A stretch of DNA of 64,000 nucleotides from CAVPDE01 sp963707125 (GTDB lineage: Bacteria; Desulfobacterota; DSM-4660; Desulfatiglandales; HGW-15): the NCBI GenBank assembly GCA_963707125.1, contig CAVPOU010000015.1, forward strand, positions 124,001 through 188,000, written 5' to 3'. A model generated the notes under the pieces. It made no database searches, was not told the origin of the DNA, and saw only the letters and a list, made by a program, of their open reading frames with translations. Of this stretch, positions 1 to 9,420 are shown piece after piece (within the stretch, counting starts at the first letter, position 1; each line of letters starts with the position of its first letter). A program made the position numbers and the translations under genes.

Positions 1-156
1 GTGTCAAGGTGCGGTTTCCTCGCTGGTTTTGCCATATTGGCCTTGGTGGGGCTTCCGTCGTTGAAGCTGTGAAGAGGAGTTGTGAGGAGAGGGAAGCTCC
101 AGCACTTCGTCGCTTGCGGCTGGGTAACAGGGGAAATGATCCTTTTCCAATAAGCT

Positions 157-2367
157 CTATTTCGCCCCAATCGTGCCCAGTCCGAGAAGTCGAAAATGAA
201 CCATGATGCTCCCTACCCCGTCCAGGTTGTCCGAGATCACCCTGACCCCCCAGCACTGAGACTGATAGTCGAGATAGAGACCCTTAGCCAGGCTAGCCTT
301 CGTATTGAGATCTTTTCTAACCCCTCCTCCAACACCAAAACCATAACCCAGATTGACGAAACCGTTCGCGTTAAACCCCTTGTTCCCGTCTTTGAAATAC
401 TGGTAATCCACTCCGAGGATATCCGTCCGTCCACCGGATCTGGGAATATTCAGGGCGAGAGACACACCTGCAAAGGGGATGTCTTTATCGTAATGATCCC
501 AATGAACTTCTGTATTAAGATACAGATTGGACAAGGGGCTCAAAGTCAATATTCCAATCAGGGGTTCAAAGGGCCTTTCCGCTTTCGAAAGATCTTCATC
601 CCACCACGTCCCGTTGATGCGATACCCTTGAATCAGAGTAAACCTCGTCCACTGCTCATAGAGGACTCCCTCTTTTTCAGTTTCCCTTCTTGCATCCAGA
701 AAGTTGTCAAGGGCCAAAGCGACCCGGTTCATCTTTCCTTCCGCATCCATGGACTCGAACCACGGGCGGTACGCGTCCATGTCCTTGTGGACTCTGTAGT
801 TATAGAGAAGAGAGGGGACGATCTTGTGCCTCAGCTTGTTCGCCGAAGTCCAGTTTGTTTCATAGATCTTTTCCATCAGGGTTGAAAACCTGGCCTGTGC
901 ATCGTAGGCATCCCTGGACTGCTTGCCTTTTCCTCTCACCGATTGATCCAACCACTGCGCATTCCTGGTATAACTGACCGAGGGTTCAAACTGCAGATAC
1001 CGCCCCAGCCACATCGGATAGGTCAGGAGGGGGGTAAGAGAGGCCCGCTGACCCCGGGGGCCTACTTCACGCCAGATGTAATCATAGTCCGTATTGAGTG
1101 ACATGAAGAAGGGAGCGATCGGCAGAGTTCCCGGAAGGAGGTTGAAGTCCAGACCCCCAAGAGGCTGGGGCGTCGGATCGTCCGGAGGGTTGTCCGGCCT
1201 CTCATAATAGGAGGAGATCGCCTGAAGGCTGTATCCCGGCTGATCACGATCAAGCCTGAGCGCCGACCTCCTCGTCGGAGACCAGATGTCATCAAGAGGT
1301 CTGCCAAAATCTCTCACAAGGTTCGGCCTTGCCCTGTAGCCGAAAAGGTTTCCATAAAACTCTTTAAAGTAGTCTCGATCGCTCACATAGTCGGTATCCA
1401 GTTTTGCCTTGACTCCTAGAGGAAGCTGCTGATTCGTCCTGCTTCTCAACCAGTACCGAGTCTCGTTCGTTCTCGGAAGCGGGCTGACGTCCAGCTCGTC
1501 AGGGTCAGTCAGGTCCTTCTCCCCGATCTTGTCCTGTAGAATGTCGAAGAGGAAATTCCCCTTGGATTCATCCTCTGCGACATACCGGTATTCGAACCCT
1601 TGCATCAAGCCTCGCTCGGATAGGTATTGCTCGTAAAAGGTCGCATCCATCTGATCCGAGATGGCCCAGTAGATGGGAACCTCCACCTGAACGCCGTTTC
1701 TGCTCGAATACCCGACCGCAGGAAGAAGCACACCTGATTGCCTTTTTGTTTTGGCCGGGAAAAGAGCGTAGGGAAGAAAAAAAGCGGGGAGGTCTCGGAT
1801 TCGAAAAACTGCGTTTTTCACGGTTCCGTACCCTTCCACGGTGATTTCGACCTCTGAACCGGTGATGCTCCAGTCCGGTTTGTCCCCATCGCAGGTGGTC
1901 ACATGACCGCCTTTCACCACATAAGTATCCGGCCCGGTCTTCTCCATGTCATCCCCGCTGATGTAACAGTGGTTCTCCCGGAGGAAGATGCGCCCCTTGG
2001 TGAGCTTGCCGGTCTGGCTGTTCAAATCGAACACGGCTTTTGCGGCTCTGACAATATCTCCGTTCGTCTCGAGGACAACATCTCCTATCGCCTCAACCAT
2101 TCCTGTTTTTTCATTGTATCGGGCCTCGTTGGCCTTCAGAACCTGACCACCCCTCGTGATCACCACATCTCCTTCCGCCACGTACAGGCCTTCATCGCGA
2201 TCATAGCTCATCTTGTTCGCCGTGATCTGCCATTTGGCATTTCGATCCCCAACCAACCGGTCCCCATAAGAGCGGTCCGCAGCCCAGGCGACATCGGCGA
2301 CCAGCGCCAAAAAAAGAACTCCTAGAAGGATTTGGGTGCGAAGGCCTAACGGGCTCATGACATCCAT
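157..2367 (-). CDS. lptD: LPS-assembly protein LptD
   Basis: 736 residues. LptD is the outer-membrane beta-barrel that, with LptE, inserts lipopolysaccharide into the outer leaflet. A signal peptide is visible (basic start, hydrophobic stretch ending VAWAADRS). It is followed by an N-terminal OstA/LptA-like beta-jellyroll (about residues 45-150, with repeats such as YVAEGDVVITRGG and VEAIGDVVLETNG). The long C-terminal region is rich in alternating aromatic and polar residues, as expected of a barrel. Length is normal for the family. The start at 2367 has no strong ribosome site; an ATG three codons in is an alternative. It lies 87 bases downstream of folC on the same strand. Identification rests on domain pattern and is confident. 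Confidence 0.93.
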   Translation of the reverse strand: MDVMSPLGLRTQILLGVLFLALVADVAWAADRSYGDRLVGDRNAKWQITANKMSYDRDEGLYVAEGDVVITRGGQVLKANEARYNEKTGMVEAIGDVVLETNGDIVRAAKAVFDLNSQTGKLTKGRIFLRENHCYISGDDMEKTGPDTYVVKGGHVTTCDGDKPDWSITGSEVEITVEGYGTVKNAVFRIRDLPAFFLPYALFPAKTKRQSGVLLPAVGYSSRNGVQVEVPIYWAISDQMDATFYEQYLSERGLMQGFEYRYVAEDESKGNFLFDILQDKIGEKDLTDPDELDVSPLPRTNETRYWLRSRTNQQLPLGVKAKLDTDYVSDRDYFKEFYGNLFGYRARPNLVRDFGRPLDDIWSPTRRSALRLDRDQPGYSLQAISSYYERPDNPPDDPTPQPLGGLDFNLLPGTLPIAPFFMSLNTDYDYIWREVGPRGQRASLTPLLTYPMWLGRYLQFEPSVSYTRNAQWLDQSVRGKGKQSRDAYDAQARFSTLMEKIYETNWTSANKLRHKIVPSLLYNYRVHKDMDAYRPWFESMDAEGKMNRVALALDNFLDARRETEKEGVLYEQWTRFTLIQGYRINGTWWDEDLSKAERPFEPLIGILTLSPLSNLYLNTEVHWDHYDKDIPFAGVSLALNIPRSGGRTDILGVDYQYFKDGNKGFNANGFVNLGYGFGVGGGVRKDLNTKASLAKGLYLDYQSQCWGVRVISDNLDGVGSIMVHFRLLGLGTIGAK

Positions 2368-2454
2368 TCAGGGGTAAAAATCCAGGACATGATGTTCACA
2401 ACCAAAATGCAATGCTGTCCAAAGCTCAACGGCTGCGCTGACGATCAACGTCAC

Positions 2455-3759
2455 TCACCGAATGCTGTCCGGCTTGTATCTCTCCGGGTCCAGGATAGCC
2501 ATCGTTTCCCCCACCGTAAACAGGGAGCCGGTGACCAGAATCAAGTCTTCACGATCTGCCATATTCCTTGCTTTCCTAAGGGCCTTGGCCAGAGTAGGTT
2601 GAATTTCTCCGGGCTTTCCCAGGGACGAAGCCTCTTGCATCAGAGTCTCAGGCTCGGCTGCCCGGTAATACTCGGGCTTCGTGAAGAGGACATAGTCCGC
2701 TATGGGAACAATCCCTCTGAGAATGTTTCGCACATCCTTATCCGCCATCACCCCCAGCACCAGGATTAGGCGCTTATATCGAAAACCTCCTCGGATGGAA
2801 GACGAGAGACTGCGGATCGCTCCAGGGTTGTGAGCCCCATCCAGAATCAGCAGCGGCTCCCTGGAGACCACCTGCAGCCTCCCCGGCCAATGAGCGCTTT
2901 TCAACCCTTCCCGGATATGCTCTTCGGACACCCTCAGCCCCCTCCGTTCAAGCAGCTCGATCACGCTCAACGCAAGAGCCGCATTTCGGTGCTGGTAGGT
3001 CCCGAGAAGGCCCAGTTCAAGGTCTTTGAGCCTCCGCTTGGAGCCGTAATAGGTGATCTTGTTCCCGGCTGCTCGATAGCGAATGTTTTTACCCACTCTC
3101 CAGAATGGCGCTTTCTTGTCTTCACAGGTCTTTGTAAAGACCCCAAGGACTGAAGGTTGTGTTGCGGCGGTTACCAGGTCGACCCCCCGCTTGATAATCC
3201 CTGCTTTTTCCCGGGCAATATCTTTGAGTTTTGATCCCAGGAACGCTTGGTGATCAAAAGAGATGTTCGTGATGACTGAGACTCTAGGTCGGATCACATT
3301 GGTCGCATCCAGCCTTCCTCCCATGCCGACCTCGATGACGGCGATATCCACTTTTTCTCTCGCAAAGTAGATCAAGCCCATGGCGGTGGCGACTTCGAAA
3401 AAGGTGGGCGGTTGGGTCGGATCCATCACCCCCTTCAGTTCTTCAACCAAGAAAGCCGCGGTCTCGGAGGGCATCTCCTGCCCGTCGATTCGAAAGCGCT
3501 CCGTAAATCGGACAAGATGAGGAGAGGAATAGAAGCCCACCTTCAGACCCGATTTTCGCAGGATCGACTCCACCATGGCCGCCACAGACCCCTTGCCGTT
3601 CGTGCCTGCGATGTGAACATAACACTGACCGCGGTGCGGGTTGCCGAAGGCCTTGAGGAGATCAGATGTCTTGGAAAGGCCGAACTTGATCCCGTACTTC
3701 TGAAGGCTGTAGAGGTACTGAACGGCTTCGTCGTAAGTAATCTTCCTCCTCCAGGGCAT
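2455..3759 (-). CDS. folC: Bifunctional folylpolyglutamate/dihydrofolate synthase FolC
   Basis: About 434 residues. FolC adds glutamate to dihydropteroate or tetrahydrofolate using ATP, in folate synthesis and retention in the cytoplasm. The Mur-ligase P-loop is clear (HIAGTNGKGSVAAM), followed by the central ligase domain (VIEVGMGGRLDATN, SFDHQAFLG) and the C-terminal ligase domain (LILDGAHNPGA). The frame is open to an ATG at 3777. I prefer the third ATG, at 3759, because an AAGGA ribosome site sits seven bases before it and the protein then begins MPWRRKITYDEA, as FolC proteins usually do. It lies between the UvrD-like helicase and lptD. Confidence 0.93.
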   Translation of the reverse strand: MPWRRKITYDEAVQYLYSLQKYGIKFGLSKTSDLLKAFGNPHRGQCYVHIAGTNGKGSVAAMVESILRKSGLKVGFYSSPHLVRFTERFRIDGQEMPSETAAFLVEELKGVMDPTQPPTFFEVATAMGLIYFAREKVDIAVIEVGMGGRLDATNVIRPRVSVITNISFDHQAFLGSKLKDIAREKAGIIKRGVDLVTAATQPSVLGVFTKTCEDKKAPFWRVGKNIRYRAAGNKITYYGSKRRLKDLELGLLGTYQHRNAALALSVIELLERRGLRVSEEHIREGLKSAHWPGRLQVVSREPLLILDGAHNPGAIRSLSSSIRGGFRYKRLILVLGVMADKDVRNILRGIVPIADYVLFTKPEYYRAAEPETLMQEASSLGKPGEIQPTLAKALRKARNMADREDLILVTGSLFTVGETMAILDPERYKPDSIR

Positions 3760-3927
3760 AATCATGTCCTTCGTCATTGATCAATTGACATTTCGCATTA
3801 CTTGTTCGTTGTTTTTGGTCACTTTAGGCATTTTAGCCTCCGGCCTGTAGGGCCTACGGCCCGGCGGGGCACTTTAGTTCACTTTAGGCACTGGAGGAAT
3901 GTGCGCTGCGTTCCTACCAATCCCCCA

Positions 3928-3962
3928 GCCTTGCGCCGTGCGCCTTGTACCGTGGGCCTAGA
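3928..3962. repeat. Degenerate heptad array (GCC(T/G)TG core)
   Basis: Five consecutive 7-base units in register, for example gccttgc followed by gccgtgc, abutting the helicase stop codon. The same core recurs at 51901-52042 and 57848-57875. Just upstream, at about 3812-3893, is a second imperfect repeat of the word cactttag. No function is known to me. Confidence 0.7.
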
Positions 3963-6117
3963 TTTTTTCCAGACTCGTGTATCCCAGATGAAGGAGCTTC
4001 CGTCCAAAATCCCTGAAAAGCACTTCCACCTTCTCTTTGTCCACAAATCTGGAGATGACTCCCTGACCAAAAGCAGGGTGCTTCACTCGGTCCCCGGCTC
4101 GCAGCCCTGCAGGCGGCTCTTGAGGTTGCTCCTGAACCTCATGGGACACAGGGATGGCTTTGGAGGGCCACCGGACCCTTTCTGCGGCGCCCATGGATTG
4201 AAACTCGAACAGCCCCTGAGGAAGAGCCTGAATGAAGGAAGATAAACCGCGTGCGTAAGCGCTGCGGCCTGCGGACCAGCCATACCCTGTTTCCTGACCG
4301 GGATAACACAGGATGAGTTGGTCCTTTGCCCTGGTCGCTGCCACATACATCAACCGCCTTTCCTCCTCGATTCCCTCTTCACTCTGACTCGACCTGGCAG
4401 AAGGGAAATACCCCTCTGTCACCCAGATGATGAATACAAGCGCCCATTCGAGTCCTTTCGCAGAGTGGACGGTGGACAGGGTGAGGCACTCTCCTCGCTG
4501 CGCAGGATTCATGTCTGCAAGACTACTGGGAGGTTCGAGCGCCACATCATCCAGGAAAGACCGGAGTCGCTGGTAACGGCCGGCCATGGGAAGGAGTTGT
4601 TCCAGATCCTTCTGCCGCCGTGGGAAATCGTCGAATTTTTCCTGAAGGATCGGTTCGTAGTACCGGATCGCCAATTCAATCGCTCTTTCAGGCTTAAGGT
4701 CTTTGGCGGACAACTTCACCAAGAGCTCGCCAAGGGCCTTCAAACCATTGTCCGTCTTGCCTGCGCCGGGCCATTCGTGCACCTGGGAAGGAACCGCCCT
4801 GATTTCTCGCATCCAGTTCATAATCGCCTGGCTTCTCCCCTGTCCGATGTTCTTGATGAGCCGCAGGACCCTCCCCCAGCTCACGCTATCCTCCCGGTTC
4901 ATGATGACTCTGAGGTGGGCAAGCAGATCCTTGATGTGAGCGGACTCCATGAATTTGAATCCCCCGTACTTGACAAAGGGGATCCCCTGGCGCGCCAGCT
5001 CCACCTCCAGTTCAAAGGATTGGTATGCGGCCCTGAAGAGGACCGCGAAGTCCTTTAAGGTGCGGCCTTGATGAAGCTGTTCCTTGATCGCCCGGCAAAC
5101 AAACATCGCCTGCTCCGGCTCTGTCCTCGCATCCACAACCGTCGGCTGCGTTCCATCTTGACGCTCTGTAAAAAGACACTTGGTGTACTTCTCCTCCGCT
5201 TGCTCCATCAACGCATTGGTCAAATTCAAGATCGGCTGTGTGGACCGGTAATTCTGCTCCAGCCGGATGATCTGGGTCTCAGGAAAAAGTTTTGGAAATT
5301 CAAACATGTTCTTGTAGTTCGCGCCTCGAAAGGAATAGATGGACTGGGCATCATCGCCGACGACCATGACCTTTCGGTGGGCAAAGGCCAGCCATTTGAC
5401 AATGTCGGCCTGAATGGCGTTGGTGTCCTGGTATTCATCCACCATGACATACCGATACTGCTCGCTCAAAAGCCTCCGGATGTCTTCGTGCTCCGAGAGG
5501 ACTTGCCGGAACAGAAGGATCAGGTCGTCGTAATCCATGAGCTGATTTTCTTTTTTGTAGTCCCTGTAAGTGTCCTTGAGCTTCTTGACCTGAGAGACGT
5601 GCTCCAGGAACTGGGAATATTCGTCCTCCATGAGGGTTTCAACGCTACATTCGAGATTGGCGGCCTTGCTCACGATGTTGGCCAGAGTGGCTCGTTTCGG
5701 GAATCTCACGGCTCCTTTGTCGATCTGCATCTCATGGATCAGGGACTGGATCAGTTCCTCCATGTCGGATCGATCAAGAACCGTGAAGGTGTTTTCAAAC
5801 CCAAGAAGGGTGGCGTAGCTCCGGAGGACCCGATGGGCCAGAGAATGGAAAGTCCCCCCTGACACGAACCGGCACCTTTCGTCGGCAAGGCCTGACGCCC
5901 GCTCCAGCATTTCACTGGAGGCCTTCCGGGTGAAGGTAAGGAGGAGAATGTTTTCCGGGGAGACGCCGGTCTCTATCAGTCGTGCCACTCGGTAAACAAG
6001 GGTTCTCGTTTTCCCGCTCCCCGCCCCTGCAATGACCAACAGCGGTCCTTCAAGAGACATCACGGCCTGGAGCTGCGCCGCATTGAGCACCTTTTCGTAA
6101 TCGATACGCTTGGACAA
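3958..6117 (-). CDS. UvrD/PcrA-type ATP-dependent DNA helicase
   Basis: 719 residues of superfamily 1A helicase, a 3'-5' translocase in repair and replication-fork maintenance. Motifs in order: GAGSGKTRTL (Walker A, near residue 32), VMVDEYQDTN (Walker B), VVGDDAQSIYSFRGA (III), LEQNYRST (IV), LSTVHSAKGLEW (V) and EERRLMYVAATRA (VI). The last 50 residues (GDRVKHPAFGQGVISRF onward) match the Tudor-like tail with which PcrA and UvrD contact RNA polymerase. The start codon is TTG, just before SKRIDYEKVLN, where such proteins usually begin; the ribosome site is weak. Whether it is orthologous to UvrD, PcrA or Rep cannot be settled by eye. Confidence 0.93.
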   Translation of the reverse strand: MSKRIDYEKVLNAAQLQAVMSLEGPLLVIAGAGSGKTRTLVYRVARLIETGVSPENILLLTFTRKASSEMLERASGLADERCRFVSGGTFHSLAHRVLRSYATLLGFENTFTVLDRSDMEELIQSLIHEMQIDKGAVRFPKRATLANIVSKAANLECSVETLMEDEYSQFLEHVSQVKKLKDTYRDYKKENQLMDYDDLILLFRQVLSEHEDIRRLLSEQYRYVMVDEYQDTNAIQADIVKWLAFAHRKVMVVGDDAQSIYSFRGANYKNMFEFPKLFPETQIIRLEQNYRSTQPILNLTNALMEQAEEKYTKCLFTERQDGTQPTVVDARTEPEQAMFVCRAIKEQLHQGRTLKDFAVLFRAAYQSFELEVELARQGIPFVKYGGFKFMESAHIKDLLAHLRVIMNREDSVSWGRVLRLIKNIGQGRSQAIMNWMREIRAVPSQVHEWPGAGKTDNGLKALGELLVKLSAKDLKPERAIELAIRYYEPILQEKFDDFPRRQKDLEQLLPMAGRYQRLRSFLDDVALEPPSSLADMNPAQRGECLTLSTVHSAKGLEWALVFIIWVTEGYFPSARSSQSEEGIEEERRLMYVAATRAKDQLILCYPGQETGYGWSAGRSAYARGLSSFIQALPQGLFEFQSMGAAERVRWPSKAIPVSHEVQEQPQEPPAGLRAGDRVKHPAFGQGVISRFVDKEKVEVLFRDFGRKLLHLGYTSLEKI

Positions 6118-6136
6118 AATCGTCTCTATCCCCCCG

Positions 6137-6898
6137 CTAATCCAGCAAAAAGAAAAATAACCCTACAGCCATGACCGCCGCAACGACAAGGGCCACAGGG
6201 ACAAAAAAAGCAATAAGCACCCTGGTATAAGAAACTTCATGGATTTCACGAATTCCAATGATTTGGACAACGATCAGCCAAAGGCTTGCGATAAGCCCGC
6301 CCACATAGGGAATCAGAGCCAAGAACTGAGTGGCCTGGGAGTAGGAGACGGCTCTGAAAGTCGCCTCGAACCCGTTCCTGGCGCCACCGACTACGGTCAG
6401 CAGGAGATGAACGATGAGGCTCGTCATGCAGATCATCACTGTGGCCGCCAGAGGACAAAGGATCGTAGCGGCCAAGAAAACAATGCTGGTCCCGTAGTCG
6501 CCGATGAAGTCTATTTCAATCCAGGAAAGGCTCCCTTCTCCCATGAGAAACTGCCAGAAAAGCTCCAGCATCAGACCGATGGACCCGAACAGAATTCCGA
6601 AAGCGAGCGGTTCCCACAGCCCTCCCTCCGATGCAGTGTGTCTGAAAAAGGTCCTCGGAGAGAAAACCGCTTGTTTGGCCGTCTGAAAGATACCCTTTCT
6701 CAGGCCTGTCTCCCTACGTCTTTCCCACGGCGGGAGAACCCGACCATTGTTCTTTCTGCCCGCCCGGTCCAGGTCCAGGATAAAATCAAAACGCTCTCTG
6801 CAGCGCGGACACGTTGCCCACCGGACGCCCGGAAGGATCTTGTCTTCGGCAAGTCGCTTCGAATACTGGCATTTTGGGCAGGTAATTTCTATGGTCAT
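6137..6898 (-). CDS. Zinc-ribbon plus YIP1-like membrane protein
   Basis: 253 residues from the chosen start. The N-terminus is an MJ0042-type zinc ribbon (CPKCQYSKRL ... CPRCRERF), a fold often found at the head of delta-proteobacterial membrane proteins. The rest carries about five hydrophobic segments and resembles the YIP1 family (ILFGSIGLMLELFWQFL, LLLTVVGGARNGFEATFRAVSYS, PYVGGLIASLWLIVVQIIGI). The GG-R-F-TFRAVSYS-type segment is typical of YIP1 proteins. The frame opens at 6934, but the start at 6898 (MTIEITCPKC) puts the zinc ribbon at the extreme N-terminus, as usual. Role unknown; integral inner-membrane location inferred. It lies 19 bases upstream of the helicase and is probably co-transcribed. 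Confidence 0.75.
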   Translation of the reverse strand: MTIEITCPKCQYSKRLAEDKILPGVRWATCPRCRERFDFILDLDRAGRKNNGRVLPPWERRRETGLRKGIFQTAKQAVFSPRTFFRHTASEGGLWEPLAFGILFGSIGLMLELFWQFLMGEGSLSWIEIDFIGDYGTSIVFLAATILCPLAATVMICMTSLIVHLLLTVVGGARNGFEATFRAVSYSQATQFLALIPYVGGLIASLWLIVVQIIGIREIHEVSYTRVLIAFFVPVALVVAAVMAVGLFFFLLD

Positions 6899-7012
6899 TT
6901 TTTCAGCCCTTACCCGTTGCTTATACAATATCAAACGTCTGGTATAAAGCGTAAAGATGGATCTCGGGTGCGCTTTGCTCGTTGCTTGTCGGGGGTTGTT
7001 TCCTGCCGGCCA

Positions 7013-7041
7013 TTGACATAATCACCCTTACCGCTTATCAT
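7013..7041 (+). promoter_or_regulatory. Sigma-70 type promoter of the Crp/Fnr regulator
   Basis: TTGACA at 7013-7018, a 17-base spacer, then TATCAT at 7036-7041. Transcription would start near 7048, about 25 bases before the TTG start codon at 7072. The -35 is a perfect consensus and the -10 matches 5 of 6. A three-unit TGC-core heptad array lies just upstream at 6969-6989. Confidence 0.7.
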
Positions 7042-7071
7042 CCGCCTTCATGAAGGAAAGGGAATCCAGCC

Positions 7072-7755
7072 TTGCCTATCCTTAATCACATTGCCAGTGT
7101 TCCCCTTTTCGAGGGTCTTCCTTCTGATCAACTTGAAGACCTTGCCATGATCGTAACGGATCAGGTGTTCCGAAAAGGAGAAACCATATTCTCGGAAGGG
7201 GATGACGGAACCGGGTTCTATGTGGTGATTACCGGCCGAGTCAAAATATTCAAGCTATCCCCTGAGGGCAAGGAACAGATCCTCCACTTTTTCGGGCCAG
7301 GGGAACCTTTCGGCGAAGTACCCGTTTTTACGGGTCAGCATTTTCCGGCAAACGCCGAGGCCATGGAGGAAGGCCGGGTTTTCTTTTTCCCGAGAAAATC
7401 CTTTGTGGATCTCATCAAAAGGAATCCCTCTCTTGCCCTCAATATGCTGGCGGTTCTGTCGAAGCGACTCCGCAGATTTGCCGCCCTGATTGATGATCTT
7501 TCTCTAAAGGAAGTTCCTGGTCGACTGGCTGCATACCTCCTCTACCTGAGCGACCAGAAAAAGGGGGCAAAAAATCTCGAGCTCACCATCACCAAAGCTC
7601 AGCTGGCAAGCCTTCTGGGCACCATTCCGGAGACTCTCTCCCGCATTTTCGGGAAATTGAGTTCTCAGGGCTTGATTGAAACCGACGGCCGCCGGATCAG
7701 GATCCTGGACTCGGAAGCGCTCCAGGATCTCGGCGAATCAGGAGGACGATTATAA
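7072..7755 (+). CDS. Crp/Fnr family transcriptional regulator
   Basis: 227 residues. Residues about 10-125 form a cyclic-nucleotide-binding-type beta roll (LFEGLPSDQLEDLAMI, FSEGDDGTGFYVVITGRVKIF, GEPFGEVPVF). Residues about 165-215 form a winged helix (ITKAQLASLLGTIPETLSRIFGKL). There are no cysteines where Fnr carries its iron-sulfur ligands, so it is not a classical oxygen sensor; the effector is unknown. The start codon is TTG with an AAGGAAAGGGA ribosome site upstream. It is a single-gene unit with its own promoter, divergent from the helicase group. Its targets cannot be read from this window. Confidence 0.88.
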   Translation: MPILNHIASVPLFEGLPSDQLEDLAMIVTDQVFRKGETIFSEGDDGTGFYVVITGRVKIFKLSPEGKEQILHFFGPGEPFGEVPVFTGQHFPANAEAMEEGRVFFFPRKSFVDLIKRNPSLALNMLAVLSKRLRRFAALIDDLSLKEVPGRLAAYLLYLSDQKKGAKNLELTITKAQLASLLGTIPETLSRIFGKLSSQGLIETDGRRIRILDSEALQDLGESGGRL

Positions 7756-8025
7756 GGACACTGGACCGAGTTCCCGTTTTGAATATTGGAGCATTGGTAT
7801 TTTGAATTTGTTTCGAACTTCGGCCTGCCCTGGCGCGAAGTCAATCGTGTGGGTAGATGGCTTTATTGTTCGCCAGGTTAGCGATCCCCAGAGTGCTTCT
7901 CTGGTTGCCAGGTCTGGGCCAGGGATTTCGGGATTCGAATTTGGTTGCGGCCAAAGGCATGCATCGAAACAAGATCAGGAATGAATCTGCCGGAGCTTGA
8001 AAACCTCAGAGCCAAGGAGACCGCT
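7756..8025. other. Intergenic spacer with a period-8 array
   Basis: The 270 bases between the regulator and the convergent VWA gene have no convincing gene. Bases 7782-7805 hold a short period-8 run (aatattgg, agcattgg). A stretch at about 7941-7970 (tttggttgc...aaggcatgcat) has a diverged counterpart at 11243-11273. No clear terminator was found. Confidence 0.5.
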
Positions 8026-9219
8026 CTAGTTCTTGGTCATCATGTATTTGACGGCTTTGTCAAGGCCGTCCAGGGTGAGCTCATACATGGGAAGAATCTC
8101 TCGAATGACCCCGATGGTGCGGGTGTAAGGCCATTCAATCTCGAGCTTCGGATTCAGCCAGACGGAATGACGGAAAGTCTTTGCAATAAACTTGAGCCTC
8201 TCGTGGCTTGGCATTCCTGATCGCTCCTCCAGATGGATGGAGCCGTCCGTCGCCATCAATTCATAGGGCGCCATACTGGCATCCCCCACAATGATGAACC
8301 GGGTTTCAGGATCCAGTTTCACCAGTTCGTTCACGGCCAAAGGCTTGGCACGCCGTGGAGGGTCTTCCCAAATGCTGTCGTAGATCGTGTTGTGGAAGAA
8401 GAAGGTCTTGAGATCTTTGAACTGCGCCCTGGCGTAATTGAACAGGGTCTGCAGCATTTCGATGTAGGGTTCCATGGACCATCCGCCGTTATCGATAGCC
8501 AGGATCACCTTGAGCCGGTCTTTCAGGCTCCGGTCGAAAACGATCTCGATCTCGCCGGCATTCTTCATGGTCTGATAGATGGTCTCATCAATATTGATCT
8601 GATCTTTCGCCCCGGCAGGAACCATGTTTCTCAGTCTCTTCAGGGCTTCTCCCATCTGGGCCTGACTCAAAGGACCCTCCTGCGAGTAGTCCCTGTAACG
8701 CCGGTCCATGGCCACTTTGACGGCGGACTTGTTTCTCGACACCCCTCCGACCCTCATGCCCCCTGGGTGGTAGCCCGAATGCCCCACAGGCGATGTGCCA
8801 TGGGTGCCGATCCACTTGGCTCCCCCATGGTGCGCCTCGGTCTGCTCTTTCAGCCGATCAAGGAAGTACTTGATCAATTCCTCAGGAGTTAGCTTGGAGA
8901 GCTCCTTCGCATCAGCCCCAAGAGCCTGGGCAAGGCCTTCCGGATCGTTCAGCCATTGCTGCAACAGCGTCTTGGCCACCTCCGTCAATTCCACTTCAGT
9001 CGGATCCTTGAGTTCGGCTCCTTCAAAATGATGGGCAAAGACCTGATCGTAGAGATCGAAATACCGCTCGCTCTTCACCAGGATGGCCCGCGCTGCCGTG
9101 TAGAAATCATCAATGGAGTTGACAAGCCCGATGCTGAGAGCCTTCTGAAGCCGCAGGAAAGCGGTAGGGCTCACCGGAATTCCGACTTTTCTTAAGGTAT
9201 AGAAAAACTCAGTGAACAT
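8026..9219 (-). CDS. CoxE-like VWA domain protein
   Basis: 397 residues. The N-terminal half is the helical CoxE-type region (FFYTLRKVGIPVSPTAFLRLQ, with KYFLDRLKEQTEAHHGGAKWIGTHG later). The C-terminal half is a von Willebrand A fold beginning LKVILAIDNGGWSMEPY. The metal-ion-dependent adhesion site is degenerate: the usual DxSxS appears as DNGGWS. Such proteins pair with MoxR ATPases as chaperone or insertase complexes acting on a cofactor enzyme or membrane complex. Here a MoxR gene is upstream on the same strand, separated by about 200 bases that contain an inverted repeat. The client is not evident from neighbours. Confidence 0.82.
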   Translation of the reverse strand: MFTEFFYTLRKVGIPVSPTAFLRLQKALSIGLVNSIDDFYTAARAILVKSERYFDLYDQVFAHHFEGAELKDPTEVELTEVAKTLLQQWLNDPEGLAQALGADAKELSKLTPEELIKYFLDRLKEQTEAHHGGAKWIGTHGTSPVGHSGYHPGGMRVGGVSRNKSAVKVAMDRRYRDYSQEGPLSQAQMGEALKRLRNMVPAGAKDQINIDETIYQTMKNAGEIEIVFDRSLKDRLKVILAIDNGGWSMEPYIEMLQTLFNYARAQFKDLKTFFFHNTIYDSIWEDPPRRAKPLAVNELVKLDPETRFIIVGDASMAPYELMATDGSIHLEERSGMPSHERLKFIAKTFRHSVWLNPKLEIEWPYTRTIGVIREILPMYELTLDGLDKAVKYMMTKN

Positions 9220-9230
9220 AAGAAAACCCT

Positions 9231-9420
9231 AATGAGACACAGATTCACGCAGATGAACACGGAAACTATTTTCTGAAGTTATCAAAAACCTTGCGTTTCA
9301 AGAAAACCATACCCAAGCTTGTTATACACCGCGTAGAAGATCCCAATGATCTTTTCAGTCAAAGATTTGTATTTGGGGGTTTCACTTTCTGTGAACATCT
9401 GTGTTCATCTGTGTCCCATT
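9231..9420. repeat. Long inverted repeat between the MoxR and CoxE-like genes
   Basis: Arms of about 36 bases at 9231-9266 and 9383-9420 are imperfect reverse complements (each contains acacagat and cagatg words), separated by about 115 bases. The right arm ends at the MoxR stop codon and the left arm sits at the start of the VWA gene. The acacagat-type word belongs to dispersed repeats common in bacterial spacers. It could form a large stem-loop in the transcript; a role is unproven. Confidence 0.6.

Noticed and set aside
1..35. Possible start of a minus-strand gene (MAKPARKPHL...)
   Set aside because: Only about 11 codons are inside the window and the ribosome site is weak, so it cannot be supported.
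196..885. Long plus-strand frame opposite lptD
   Set aside because: It is the complement of a well-supported gene, with no motif of its own. The same applies to long opposite-strand frames over tilS, hypF, the hydrogenase genes and opp genes.
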